DNA of 64,000 bases, from contig NC_133179.1 of assembly GCF_049306965.1 (NCBI RefSeq), positions 18,199,501-18,263,500 on the forward strand, written 5' to 3'. Both the position numbers and the translations under genes were made by a program. This document shows positions 26,309-38,900 of this stretch, one piece after another (positions within the stretch are counted from its first letter, which is position 1; each line of letters opens with the position of its first letter). Source of the DNA: Danio rerio. Lineage: Eukaryota; Chordata; Actinopteri; Cypriniformes; Danionidae. The notes under the pieces are model-generated. The model saw nothing but the letters and a program-made list of their open reading frames with translations. It was not told where the DNA came from and searched no databases.

Positions 26309-29300
26309 TCAGAGCACGTTGGGCAGGTAGAGAGAGCAAAGCAGCATGTTCTGTCCCAGAGCAGGGAAGCGTCTGAAAGCCTCCCAGGCATCTGAGAAGA
26401 TATTGTATTTGAGGAAGACGCGGTGCTCCTGGCTGGTTGGCAGGCTGACATCTCTGCTCATGATGTAGATGCCATCGTTGTGCAGTGTGCAGGTGAGGTT
26501 CAAGCCTGATTTCGATGTGTTTTCCTTAAGTTGCAACCATTCTCCGGTCTGCACGTTGTAGGACTGTACTGTCAGCATGTCCTCTGTCTGGCTGAGCCTC
26601 CGCCGTCCGCTTTCTCTAGCTTCCAGCTCATGCGTGTAGCCTCCCACCAGGTAGATGGTGTCCTCCACAGAGAGCATCTGCTGCTTGCGCACATGAGCCG
26701 AACAAGAATGGAAAACAGACCATGCGTCCGAGACAGGACAGTAGCGCAGGACGTTGGTGTTTCTGTCTGTCACATATTAGAACAAATACACTGAAATCAG
26801 AATCTTAAAGGAGGCATAGTTGTGTGGAAACATAGTTGTATGGATATAGCCAGCATCTAATGGTAAAAAATAACTGATTCTGTTTTTAATAATCACACTT
26901 CATATAAACAGTCTGCAGAAACACTTTGATTGACATTCTCCCTTTGTACATGTCATTAGAGGAAAGCCCCACCCATTAGTGACAATCTGTCTCTCATTAG
27001 CATAAACCGCCCTAAATGAGAAGCAGCCATCCACTATTAGAGTTTTAGGATGTTCGTAGCTCCACCATCGTTTGAAACGAAGGCTGGGATCACATAATTA
27101 CATTTTAATTTAAAGCGACAGTCACCAAAATAGCGCAATTTAGATTAAAGCCTAAAAGAGGCAGTTTCAAAGAGATATACAAGATCATTTGTAAGGTATT
27201 TTGAGCTGAAATTTCACAAACACACTCTAGTGACATCAGAGATTTATTTTACATATTGTAAAACAGGGCATAATAGGTCCCCTTTAAAGGTGATTTTAAA
27301 TACAGTGGTCCCTCTCCATAAATCGCTCTTGCGGATTGTTTTTAGTGCAATTTGACATGCTTTTTTTCACAGCGCATTGTTTTCTGCGTCCTAATTAGCG
27401 CATTGTGTTCTGCGTCCTGATTGGCTGTAGACCATTTTCAATCAATCACCTCCATGCAGTGTCTCCTGTACAGCACAGAATGCGTTCAGCTTGCCAAATT
27501 AACATCCATCTTTGATCGCTAGCAGTGTGACTCGGAAGTGCTGTACTGTATGTTTACAAGTTTTTTCCCCAAACAAACCCCATAATGTCAACGAAATATT
27601 CTGCACTGTTAAAAGTACCTGTGGTAGCACCTAAAAAGCAGAGGAAGACGCTAACCATTGCACAAAAGTTGGACCTCTGGACATGCTAAAGGAAGGAAGA
27701 AGCTACACGAGTGTTTATACGAGAAAAAAAGTGTGAAAATGTTAATGTCTATCTGAGAAAAGAGTGTAGTGAGGGGTTTTACAGCCTTAAAACATTTATA
27801 ATAATTGTGGAAATTGTGGAAAAGCGGACTACTTCACCGATTTCAGCTATTGTCTACTTTTAGAACGAACTCCCGCGATTAACGAGGAATCACTGTATAG
27901 TATTTTGTTTTAGTATACTGTATATATCTTTTCGACTGTGACATGCAGCTATGCAAATATTAAGACATTACTTGATTTACTGGATTTATTAGGTACAGGA
28001 CTGAATAAAATATGAATATTTATTAAATTAAAGGTGTAATAATATTCATATCAAAATCTAAGTAAAATTATAAATGATCAATTCTATTTTTATTTTCAGA
28101 AAATTATCAAATTTATTATTTGTGCATCAAATATCAATTTCGTACCACTTCTGAAGTTAAAGCATTTGTATTGTGATGTCTCAAATGAATATACAGTAAA
28201 CATGTCTGAAAACATGGCGCCATTTTGTTATTTTATGCAACAAAAAAATCTATAAATCCTATTTTCATTTTAAATTTGGACACGGGTCTTCAGTAGTTTA
28301 CAGAATAATACAAAAATAAGCTTGACTCAAATACAGTTAGACTAAAAATACATATAACTGTAAGGCTGCTGGCACTGACCATACTTTGTATTATTACTAC
28401 TTTATAAGAACACTATGGAAGCCCATGTCTGTCACAAAATAAGAGGTAATTGTCACTTTTGATTTTACAATTCTGACTGTTTTCTTAAAATTGCATAATA
28501 TGATCTCACATTTGAGACGTTAAGACAGAATTGCAAAAACCATATTCATAATTGTGAGAAAAATGTCAAAATTACTGAGAAAAACTAGATATAATGCCAC
28601 AATTCTAACCTTTCACCTTGTAAATCAAGGTGTCTTTTCTCTTGCGAGTTAAAAGTACAGAGTTTTATAAAAGTGCTCATAAACTTCTGACATAATAAAA
28701 AGCAAACAACTTTATATCTGTCATTTCTGAGCCCAAATTCTGAATTGTACTTATTTTAATACGCAGTTCTAAGGGGGTTTCTGATTCTGCTTCTGAGTGT
28801 GTGTGCTCTTAGTGAAACTCACCTTTAGAGGTATAACCGCCCATGACGTAGATCATGCCCTGACACTCACAGGCAGAGAACTCAGCGAGAGGATCAGGCA
28901 GAGGCGCCACACACGTCCACCAGTCCTGCTCAGGACTGTAACACTCCACTGTACCCAGACAATGACCTCCAACCGCATACAGCTTCCCACTCACCGCCAG
29001 CAGCTTGAAGTTTGATCTGGACATAAAAAAAGAGCAGGGATACAGTAGCTCACCCCAAAATAAAAATGCGGTTATTTTACTCACCCTCAGGCCATGCAGG
29101 ATGTAGGTGACTTTTTGTTCAGTGGACCATTAACTATTTTTGCCATCGTCCTTAGTGATTCATAAAATGCAAGTCAATGCATTTTGAGAGTCAAAAAAAT
29201 AATAAAAAATTATAGAATAGGGAAGCACTGAAAATTAAATTATGGGCCAAAACCAAAACCAATAAATTCTTAATAACCTTAGCCGCAAGCAAAAAAAATT

Positions 29301-31936
29301 ATATTGTAAATTGTACCAAGTACTAATTGGAATAATTGCTTATTATTATGTTATTACACAGCATAAAGTAATTGTAACCCAATAACTTACATTATATGGA
29401 TTTTAAGAAACAAACCAATAACCACATTTGGTCACACAGGCTTTTGCTGTTATTGCCCCAAAACTCTGGAACGGGCTTCCACCCCACATCAGACACACTC
29501 CAACTCTATCTTTTTTAAAAACGCTTCTGAAACTCCATCTTTGTTCTTTAGCATTTGAGTCTTTTTAATGTTGAGGGGTTTGCCTTATGTTTTAATTGTT
29601 ATGTGATGTAGGATCTATTTAAATTAATTTTAATTGTGTTCAGCACTTTGGGCAATGTTGTGTTGTAAAAAATGTGCTATATAAATAAACTAACAAAACT
29701 TTATTTTGATGGTCCATTTGTTGAATTTACTTTGAATCTACATGCCAATTATTTCTCATTAGATAATAAGTAGACTGTTAGGTTGGATTAAGGGTTAGTG
29801 TAAGTTGACATGTACTTGCAAAGTTTCTTATAGTCAGTTAAATGTCTGTTGAAGGAGCAGTATCAACATATATTAAGCAAGCAGACAATCTACTAATACT
29901 CAAATGTACCATCAAAATAAAATATTACCTTTCATTTTATTGACTGTAAACTGTTATTGACAGTAAACAAGTCGAGAGTTGACATTTTACCAACGTTGCA
30001 TACCTGCTGCATAGTAGTGCTATTGCAAGCTATTGAAATGAATTGGCTTATATTGCAGCACTTTCTGAGTCCAGTGTGAAAGTTGCTTCACTTCACACTA
30101 GGGCTGGGCAATATGGCAAAAATGCTATCTGGATAATTATTCTCCATATTAAACGATAACAATATTTCAATATAATTTGTTAATGCTTACAGTTTTTAAA
30201 GGAGTACCCCAACAATGACTGAAGCCACAAAAATGAAAGGTTCCATTAAATAGCATAATTTATCCATTAAATAGCATATTTTTCAGCCAATAAATTTTCA
30301 GTGGCTGAAAATTAGGGACATCTCTAAAATTGACACACTTTTAGATCGCATTTCTGCTCTGTGATTGGCTTATGGATCAATATAGAGTAATAAAATCCAG
30401 AGCTTATCATTGTTATTGGCGCGATAGTTTTATCGCGATTTAATATCATAGAATTTATCAGACCAGCCATACTTTACACTGTGCAACTGGAGGGTAAGTA
30501 AAACCACTGTGCTGATAATTTTGCATATTATATTGCATGTTATAATGTTGCAACCTATATGAAAATAAAAATGTAAACAAAACCTCCAGGTGCTCCAGTT
30601 TTCCTGACAGGCAGACGTAAGCTATTTGTCCATAGTGTATGTGTGAATGAGAGTGCATGGGTGTTTCCTAATGATGGGTTGCAGCTGGAAGGGCATCCGC
30701 CGTGTAAAACGTGCTGGATAAGTTGGCGGTTGATTCCCCTGTGGCAAGCCCTGATTAATAAAGGAAATAAGAAAGTAAATGAATGACAAACAGCGTCAGC
30801 TCAATGTACAGTTTAAATTTGCCCCACACGTCTGTCATGATTGCACTCCGGACTGTTTCCCAAAGCTGTGAATAAAGAGTAATGTTGTAAATAACGTTCA
30901 ATTTCTTGTACAAACCAATCATTTAACGTCATGAGGCCTTGTTTTTTTGTCAGGAACCAAAGGTATTTAGTATATTTTTGACTCTTAAAGTCTTTGTAGC
31001 GATTGATTTGCATTTTATAAAAAATAAAGGATCACGTCTTCAGCTAAAAATTGTTTCTACTGACATGCTTAAGAAAAAAATCTGCTTGTATCGACTGAGA
31101 ATGAGTAAAGTGACCATATCTAATTTTATCAGCTTTAAAGGCCCCTTCCACTGAAGAAATGAATTGTACCTCTTCTGGTTCAGAGATGCCACTTGGTTCC
31201 ACTCATTCTTGGAGGGGTTGTAACAATGTGCGGCTGAGATCTCTTGACTTGTCATTCTGTATCCTCCAACAATAAACAAGTAGTTGTCCAGCACAGCAGA
31301 TCCATAACCCCTGACATTGATCATATCCTGAGGAAGGTTGCTGGCCAGAGGTTTCCAGCGTTGTTCTACCTCACCATACCTCAACATGGACCAAGGCTCA
31401 TCCTGATTCGCCAAATCCAGACAGGTGTGAGTAAAATCCCCTATTGCTACTAAAGTGGCTGTGCCTTTCAGGCGGATATCTCGGATCTGTTCTCGCACAT
31501 TAGCTGCCAACATCCTGAACTCTGGCCTGCGCAGCATAGGATGATAATAACAGCTCATGAATTTCAGGCAAGCCCTTCTCAGCTCGTGCATCCCATAGAC
31601 CTCAGAGAGCTTGAAGAGCTCCACGCAGTTCTCCTGCTTGATTTCAGACAGAAGCAGCTTTAGGATGGACGTGACTTGCAGGAAGGATGCTGTTTCGATC
31701 AGGTCCTCCAGAGTCTCGTTGTCCACCTGAACTTTGGAGGTGTTGATGAACTCCAGCACTAGCTCGAGCCCGGGCGCGCTCAGTCCCCGCAGCCGCACCG
31801 AATCCTCCGCGGACTCGCGCATCCCGGAGCTGTAGAGCGCGCGGAAGTAATCGCTCTTCTCGATTAGTTTGCTTTTACTCACATTGTACGTCTTGTCATC
31901 CATCACGATCTCTATTATCTGCTCGGGGGAGGTCAT
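26309..31936 (-). CDS. klhl42: Kelch-like protein 42 (BTB-BACK-Kelch)
   Basis: Substrate adaptor for a cullin-3 ubiquitin ligase; the human protein is reported to target the katanin subunit p60 and act at mitosis. Coding exons: 31936-31170, 29016-28823, 26766-26309, all with GT-AG borders, giving 472 aa (human about 505). The BTB region is at residues ~5-110, containing KLIEKSDYFRALYSSGMRES. A BACK-like helical part follows, then Kelch blades from ~residue 190 with FIVGGYRMTSQEISAAHCYN, AEFSACECQGMIYVMGGYTS and SKSGLNLTCTLHNDGIYIMS. The match to human KLHL42 is close throughout. The main difference is the loss of an acidic/Gly insertion after the BTB start. The start has a good context (GCAGCCATGA) in a GC-rich exon. 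The protein ends SLYLPNVL, a little shorter than in human. Confidence 0.95.
27301..27897 (+). mobile_element. Tigger/pogo-like transposon remnant in klhl42 intron 2
   Basis: TACAGTGGTCCCTC at the left and a diverged inverted end, GCGATTAACGAGGAATCACTG plus TA, at the right, with TA on both sides as expected for Tc1/pogo insertion. The interior keeps an ATG (about 27585) opening a CENPB/Tigger-type N-terminus with KKQRKTLTIAQKLDL, then stops. Only ~600 bases remain of an expected 2-3 kb, so it is a deletion derivative. Confidence 0.75.
29425..29695 (+). mobile_element. LINE 3' end (L2-like), in klhl42 intron 1
   Basis: The plus strand encodes AFAVIAPKLWNGLPPHIRHT followed by SFLKTLLKLHL, the typical C-terminal tail of L2-type reverse transcriptases. 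A stop follows, then a 3' UTR ending GTGCTATATAAATAAA. It is 5'-truncated, as most LINE copies are. Confidence 0.7.
30636..30788 (+). mobile_element. DANA SINE 3' fragment
   Basis: Contains GATGGGTTGCAGCTGGAAGG, CTGGATAAGTTGGCGGTTGA and the terminal TTAATAAAGG...AATGAATGA. The tRNA-like half is missing. It lies in klhl42 intron 1, antisense to the gene. Confidence 0.8.
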
Positions 31937-32948
31937 GGCTGCTGTTCTGGGATCAGCGGTCGTGAAGGCGCTCCTGTCCCAAAGCCTATATATGGAAATG
32001 TTGAGCGCATCGATTCGGAGTCAGTTCATCTGCATGCATGTATTCCATAAACATCCGCTTCATTTGCAAACAAGTTCTGCATTGCAGACGGACGACCTGC
32101 ATATGATATATAATAATGCTTCATGAACTCGTCTGCTTGTGTAGATGTTCTTCATTTGGCAGATTATGCAGTCAGCTGATGTGCATTCTTGATCGATCCA
32201 TTACATTTTTTAAAACTCAGGTCCTATGGTATTAATGTCGTGGTATCATAATATAGCAGTTTATTTTTGTTCTGTACAGTTTGCACTTCGTGTTTTCAAA
32301 TGTAAATCAGTTCCTGTTTTGGTTTTGTAAGTAGTGTTACGTCACGCCGTACACGTCTTGTTAGCCACGGTTTTGCGTTATAAAATAATAATTGTTGTCA
32401 TTTTATTTTTACATTACATTATTTTTACATTAACACCTATTACTGCTGCTACTATTTTGTCATTATTAACAATTATGTTTATGTGTTTAGTTTTTTACGT
32501 TTTATTAAATTGATTTACTTTCTTAATTACTTTTGTCATATGTTGTGGCATATTGTGCTTCGAAATATGTATTAATTTTACGGAATAACAACTATGAATT
32601 GCTAAAGAAATCATTGCTTGATGCGAAGCGTTCAGAGAACGTGTCACACATTTATTTCTTCCGTATAGAAACGTGATGCGCTTAACGTTATAGGCTTGTG
32701 ATGCATACTGCCGTGTTTTAAAAGCCTATGTTTCACACTTTAACATTCACTCTAATTTAATTAATGATCTATAGCACCAAAAACAACTTTCGCTTTAATA
32801 TGTATACTTCGTAAATGGCCGGACAACATTATTAGCTCTACGTTCTGTCAGGGTTTATTTTGTCGACGCACAAAATTCAACGCCAATGCTCAGACACAAG
32901 CGACAACAATTTTAAGCATATGTAACAAACATTTAAGTATTGTTCGGT
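31937..32948. promoter_or_regulatory. Divergent promoter interval klhl42 / cwf19l1
   Basis: The 1,012 bases between the two start codons contain no gene. The klhl42-proximal 60 bases are GC-rich and continue a CpG-rich exon 1; the rest is AT-rich. No TATA box is obvious at either end. Both transcripts must start here, so regulatory elements for both are expected, but none can be assigned with confidence. Confidence 0.6.
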
Positions 32949-35900
32949 ATGGGAGACAAGCCTTTAAGAGTGTAAGTGTTAACTTGGGCTGAAAAGCGGC
33001 TTATGAGAATGCTGCATGTAATACATGTGCTATTTAGAGTCGTCTTTAACAAAATAGATGGAGATCCCTAAGTAATAAACTCACGTGCCTTTTTGCCTCC
33101 ACGCTGATTAAATGTTTATTTCCCCCTCAGACTGGCGTGTGGTGACGTTGAAGGAAGAATAAATGCCTTGTTCAACCGGGTGAACGCCATCCAGAAAAAG
33201 AGCGGGCAATTTGATGTGAGTTTACACGTGTAGAGTCTTATTTTAAAGAGACGAACTTGAAAAGAGAGATAGTTTGTGTTTACTGAGATTTGTTTTTCAG
33301 TTGCTGCTGTGTGTTGGTGACTTTTTTGGAAGCTCCCCTGAAGCTGAAGCAGAATGGGCAACATACAAATCTGGGGCAAAAAAGGGTAAGGTCACTTTAA
33401 ACATGTTTAAATTGTGCAGTATATCTGTAATCACAGGAAGTGAATGTCAGTGATGTTGATCAGGGATGTGTTTAAATCCCCAGCGCCCATCCATACTTGT
33501 ATTCTCGGTGCAGCCAGTCAAGAGACTGTCAAGTATTTTCCAAGCTCTGATGGCTGTGAGTTGGCAGAAAATATTACGTGTTTGGGTAAGATGAATCTAT
33601 AACCCCATATCTTTCTGTCTGTGTCTATTTGCTGTGCTCGGCATATATAAGTACACCCCTCACAAATATATATATTTTTTAATTCATATTTTCTATATTT
33701 TTATATTTCATATTATTAGGAAGCAATATTGTATTTGTGCATTTACATTAGATTAGTCAGTACTGAAGCCAAATCTGGAGCTTATCTAACAAAATAACTT
33801 ACGATAACAGTCCAAAAACTAGTACACACAATTTTATGTTATAGAAAAATATTAAATACAAATCATAAAAAAGGAAAAATATTTGTATGATGTTGTTTTT
33901 TTACAGTGAATGTTTGTTTAGAAACTGATATGATTTTATGTTATTTTGTTGTATAATTTGTAAAGGTTTTGCCATGAATATAACCAATGTTGCTGATATG
34001 GCATTATAATAAACAAATAATTAAATAAATAATTCCAGATTATATATAAAATTGATATTTGTATTTTTCCCCAATACCCTGTGGTTGTGGTATATGTTAT
34101 ATGTAAAGGGTTAGTTCACCCAAAAATGAAAATGACCTCACCACTTACTTGTGTAGTTTTAAACCTTTATATTTTTTTCTTTTATTGAACACAAAATAAG
34201 ATGTTTATAAGAATGCTGGTTTCTGTCACCCATAGACTTCCATAGTAGGAAGAAAAATTCTACAGACGTCAATGGGTACCAGCAACCAGCATTTTTCAAA
34301 ATAACTGTAAATAGGTTATAAACAAGTGAAGGTTGAGTAAACCGTGTCAGAGATTTCATTTTTGTCTGTACTATCCTATTAAATGACATATGAATGGAAA
34401 ATAATATATGTTTGATTTAATTAAAGTAATTACCAGAAGTAATAATTAATTATTTTATTATTAATAATAATATTTTGAGTAATTTTGATTTATTCAAGGC
34501 TTATGTTCTAGGATGTCCAAGCAAAATTAATTTAAAAAGATAGAACTATTTTAATAAATGTATATTTGTTTATCAATAAGTGAAAATCAGTTTAAGTGAA
34601 AATCTGCAATAATATTAATAAATATAATTTTAAACACATACTGTTTCTATTAATTTATTTTCCAGGTCGAAGGGGCATTTTCACAGGGGCATCAGGTCTT
34701 CAGATCGCTTATGTCAGTGGCAGAGAAGCTCATCAGGAACCGGCTCCGTCACACTGTTTTACCCCTAAAGACATCACTGCCCTGGTGGCACCACTTCTGT
34801 CCAACTCTAAATTTCGGGGAGTTGACATTCTCCTGACCTCACAGTGGCCTCGAGGCGTGTGTCAATATGGAAACAGCCCAGTCAGTGCTTTGATTTGCTT
34901 GTTTAAAACAGTTTGGTATATTTCATAGATATTTTATAGTGCTAACAAAGTTGTTTTATTTGTAGGAAACAGATATGAAGTTTTGTGGAGTTTCATCTAT
35001 CGCAGATCTCGCTGACAAGCTAAAACCTCGCTACCATTTTGCGGGTCTGGAAGGAGTACATTATGAGCGGCTGCCCTACAGGTATGGTGTTAAAGCATCA
35101 GGATGTTTTTTTTTTTACTCTTGTCAGATGTTGTTTGTCTCACAAAATGTGTTCTAAATTCACAGGAATCATGTGGTCCTTCAAGAAAATACTCAGCATG
35201 TCAGTAGATTCATTGCACTGGCAACTGTTAACAATCCTGCCAAGAAGAAGGTGGGGGTTATATCTTTTATATAGTATTTGAACATATGTATTGTTATCAT
35301 CTTAATTTTGGCTTAAAGTCAATGCCGTTTTACTGTTACATCTATTTTATTGAATAATGTAAGCTTTAACATGAAAATTATAAATGGGAAATTTAAATGT
35401 TCCTTCCTTTACAATTGTTTTTTTATTAAAAAATGAGGTTAATTTGTGGGTTAACTGTTCACTTTTTTCTTACAGTATTTGTATGCATTCAACATTATCC
35501 CGATGAAAAACATGGATTCCACAGAGTTAGTCAAACAACCTCAGGATGTCACAGAAAATCCTTACAGGAAGCTCATGAAAGATGGGAAGAAAGAAAGACA
35601 GTCTGCTTCAATGACAGATGCACAGGTGCGTGTTGACTGTGTTTTTTTTTTCTTGCCAGCACATCTGTAAAAGCCTGAGGTTTATGATATTTAAAAAAAT
35701 AGTTTTCATTTTATTTGATAAAGATTAATGCAATTTATTTATGTGATGGCAAAGCTGAATGATCCATCAGAAATCAGTAATATATTGATTTGGATTTAAG
35801 AATCATTCATTGTTATCAACGCAAATACTATTGTGTTATTATGGAGACGGTTAAGAATTTTTATTTTTCATAGAATTCCTTGACATCAAAGGTGTTTGGC

Positions 35901-38900
35901 ACATTTATGAATTATGTTGTTGAACTCTATGATTGGATTGAACCTTATGTTGATAAATATTGATTTCCCCCTCTCTTTGATCAGGAAGAACCAGCATCAC
36001 AGTTCTTCTTTGATCTGGGTCAGAAGAATCCACAACGACAACATGGCAGGAAGAGACAGTCAGATGGAGACCGGCCAAATCAGCACAAACAGCCTCGAAG
36101 ACCACGTGAGTCCATTCACATGCACTCTCTTTTAATTTCAATGACTTATTTTAATGGATAATTGTCTGTGGTCATTAGAAATACCAGTTTAGTTTTTTGC
36201 AATATACAGCATAAACATCTGAACCCTTGGGACTATAGTCCACACATTCGTTCTTTCAACACAGTCTTGATTGGAATATATTGCTTTTTTCATTGATAAT
36301 AATATTAGTAATAATAATTTATTCTTATATTGCGCCTTTAAAACTTAATTCTCAAAGCGCTTTACACCAAAAATATACAGATATGAAACAGTTTGGAACA
36401 ACAGTACAATTGAATCATTCAGGCTAAAACATTCACAATTGCTAAAACATAAAAAATTTATAAAACATTCAAATATCTAGAAACATAAACCAAAAATGCA
36501 CGCCTCATGAATAGGTGAATGTTTTCAATAGGTGAGTTTTCAAGTATGATTTAAACAATTTAAAAGATTCAGTGTCTTATATCATGGGGGGAGAGCTCCA
36601 GAGAGGCAAAAGCCCTGTTAAAAGACCAGAGTCAGAGGAACGGAGGCCACATGAAGAGGCAACACTTTGAAAATTGTTTGGAAAAATTCATAGAAATGAA
36701 GCTTTTAACTTTTTCATTATTCTGAAAAAATCACCAGAACAGTTCAGCAGAACTTCATGCATTTAGCGCTTTTTTAAGTTAATATTGGCAAGAGTTTGAA
36801 TTGAATTTTTGCATGCTGCTCTTGACAGACGTTTTTTTATTTTCCCAGCTCAGCCCACTGGACCCTGTTGGTTCTGCCTTGCAAGTCCAGAAGTTGAGAA
36901 GCACTTGGTTATAAGCATCGGAACACATGTGAGCTCACAAAATACATTCAGTATACAGCTTTAAAATGTTGAGCAAAAATTCTTTAAAAAAATAAAATCG
37001 TAATGCTTAGGATGTTGTATAAAATCAGAAACCTCCATGCTGGTTTGAACTGGAGGCAAAACTGAAAAACATTTTTTTATTTAATCAGTAAAACAGTCAG
37101 ACATAATACAGTGCATTACATTAAGTATAGTTTTCTTATTTGATATTATAAGTTGTACTGGCCAAAGGAAAATTCTTATGTTCTTTTTTGTTTTTGTTAT
37201 TTTGAAAAAGGACAAGCATGAGAAAAAAAGCAGATAGACATAGTTTTTTTCCTCTGTGGGTGTAAATGGTTACTTGTTTCCAAAATTCTTTAAAATTTCT
37301 TCTTTGGTGTTCAACTGAAAAATAAATTAACAAAGATTTATAACCTCTTGAGCACAGAGTGTCCGCTGGGTCTTAAAAAATATTAAAAGTTGATAAATCA
37401 ATTATGAGAAAATTAAGGCCCTTAAATGATATTAAAAAGTCATGTTTTTTCAAGGTCTTACATTTTGTTCAAGTGTTGTCCAAAGTGGTTTTCCTCCTAA
37501 TATTAACAATGGCATGCTCGATCTACGCAAATGGTTCGGGCCGGGGCACGTCGGGAAAGCTTCTGATGTCACATATTTTGTGACAAATGCAGGAAGGTGA
37601 TGTGATGCATACCACATGTAGCGAAACTATAGAGTGAAACAGATGGCTAAATGGAAACTGTAAATTTGCGTACTCCTGGTTAGAGAAAAACGAGTTTAAA
37701 CTGTGGCTGAAAGCAACTGCACAATTTATTTTTCAAGCTTTTTCTTCTGAGCTTATCCGAGTTCTGTTGCATGGTTGTGCTTGATTGATTTATTTAACTA
37801 CAACTGTTTATAAAGTAGGCGACGAAGTGGTGCAGTGGGTAGTGCTGTTGCCTCACTGCAAGAAGGTCGCTGGTTCCATCCTCGGCTGGGTCAGTTGGTG
37901 TTTCTGTGAGGAGTTTGCATGTTCTCCCTGTGTTTGCCTGGGTTTCCTCTGGGTGCTCAGGTTTCCCCCACAGTCCAAAGACATGTGGCACAGATGAATT
38001 GGGCAGGCTAAATTGTTCGTAGTATATGAGTGTGTGTGAATGTTTTTCAGGGATCGGTTGCGGCTGGAAGGACTGGATAAGTTGCTGGTTCATTCCGCTG
38101 TGGCGACCACGGATTAATAAAGGGACTAAGCCAAAAAGAAAATGAGTGAATGTTTATAAAGTTAAAGGTTTGATACTAATAAGAACTTGAAGTGATGATG
38201 AGGTCTCAAAATATTCTGAGAAGGTCTTTAAAAAGTCTTAAAAAGATATTGAAATTACCTTTAGGATTTCTGCAAATACCCTAGAGCATGAATAAGTGTT
38301 CAATTATTGTGTATACTACCGCCTTTATGCTAATACAACAACAAAGGAAATAATATATTGTGGTGCACAGAGAATCAAATCAAGGCACTTCTGTCACAAA
38401 AAAAAGTTTAGAAGTTTCAGACTTGGTGTGTCTACATTTCTTCATATCAGTATTGTTTTTTCCAGTGCTACATGGCTCTCGCTAAGGGTGGTCTCACTCC
38501 TGACCATGTTCTCCTGCTGCCCATCGGACATTACCAGTCAGTGGTGGATTTGGCATCAGAGGTGGTGGAAGAGATGGAGAAATACAAGAGCGCCTTCAAG
38601 AAGTTCTGTAAAAGTAAAGGCAAGCGGTGCGTCCTGTTTGAGAGGAACTACCGGAGCCAACACCTTCAGCTACAGGTTAATACAAAATATTATATCACTG
38701 GGTTTGTTTACATGGACATCATCAGTAATCCAATTATTGACCTTAATCTCAATTAGGCAATATTATGATTAAAGTGTGACAGTGAGTTGCTATTAAAATT
38801 TTCCTTTAATGCTCCTATATTATATGTGAAAATGCATTGTTGGGCTGCACATTTTATCAAAAATTATAGGTTTTATGATAGCAGTATTCTATATTGTGTG

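Noticed and set aside
26531-26794. Plus-strand frame over klhl42 exon 3
   Set aside because: Shadow of the real minus-strand exon; the minus frame has clear Kelch motifs.
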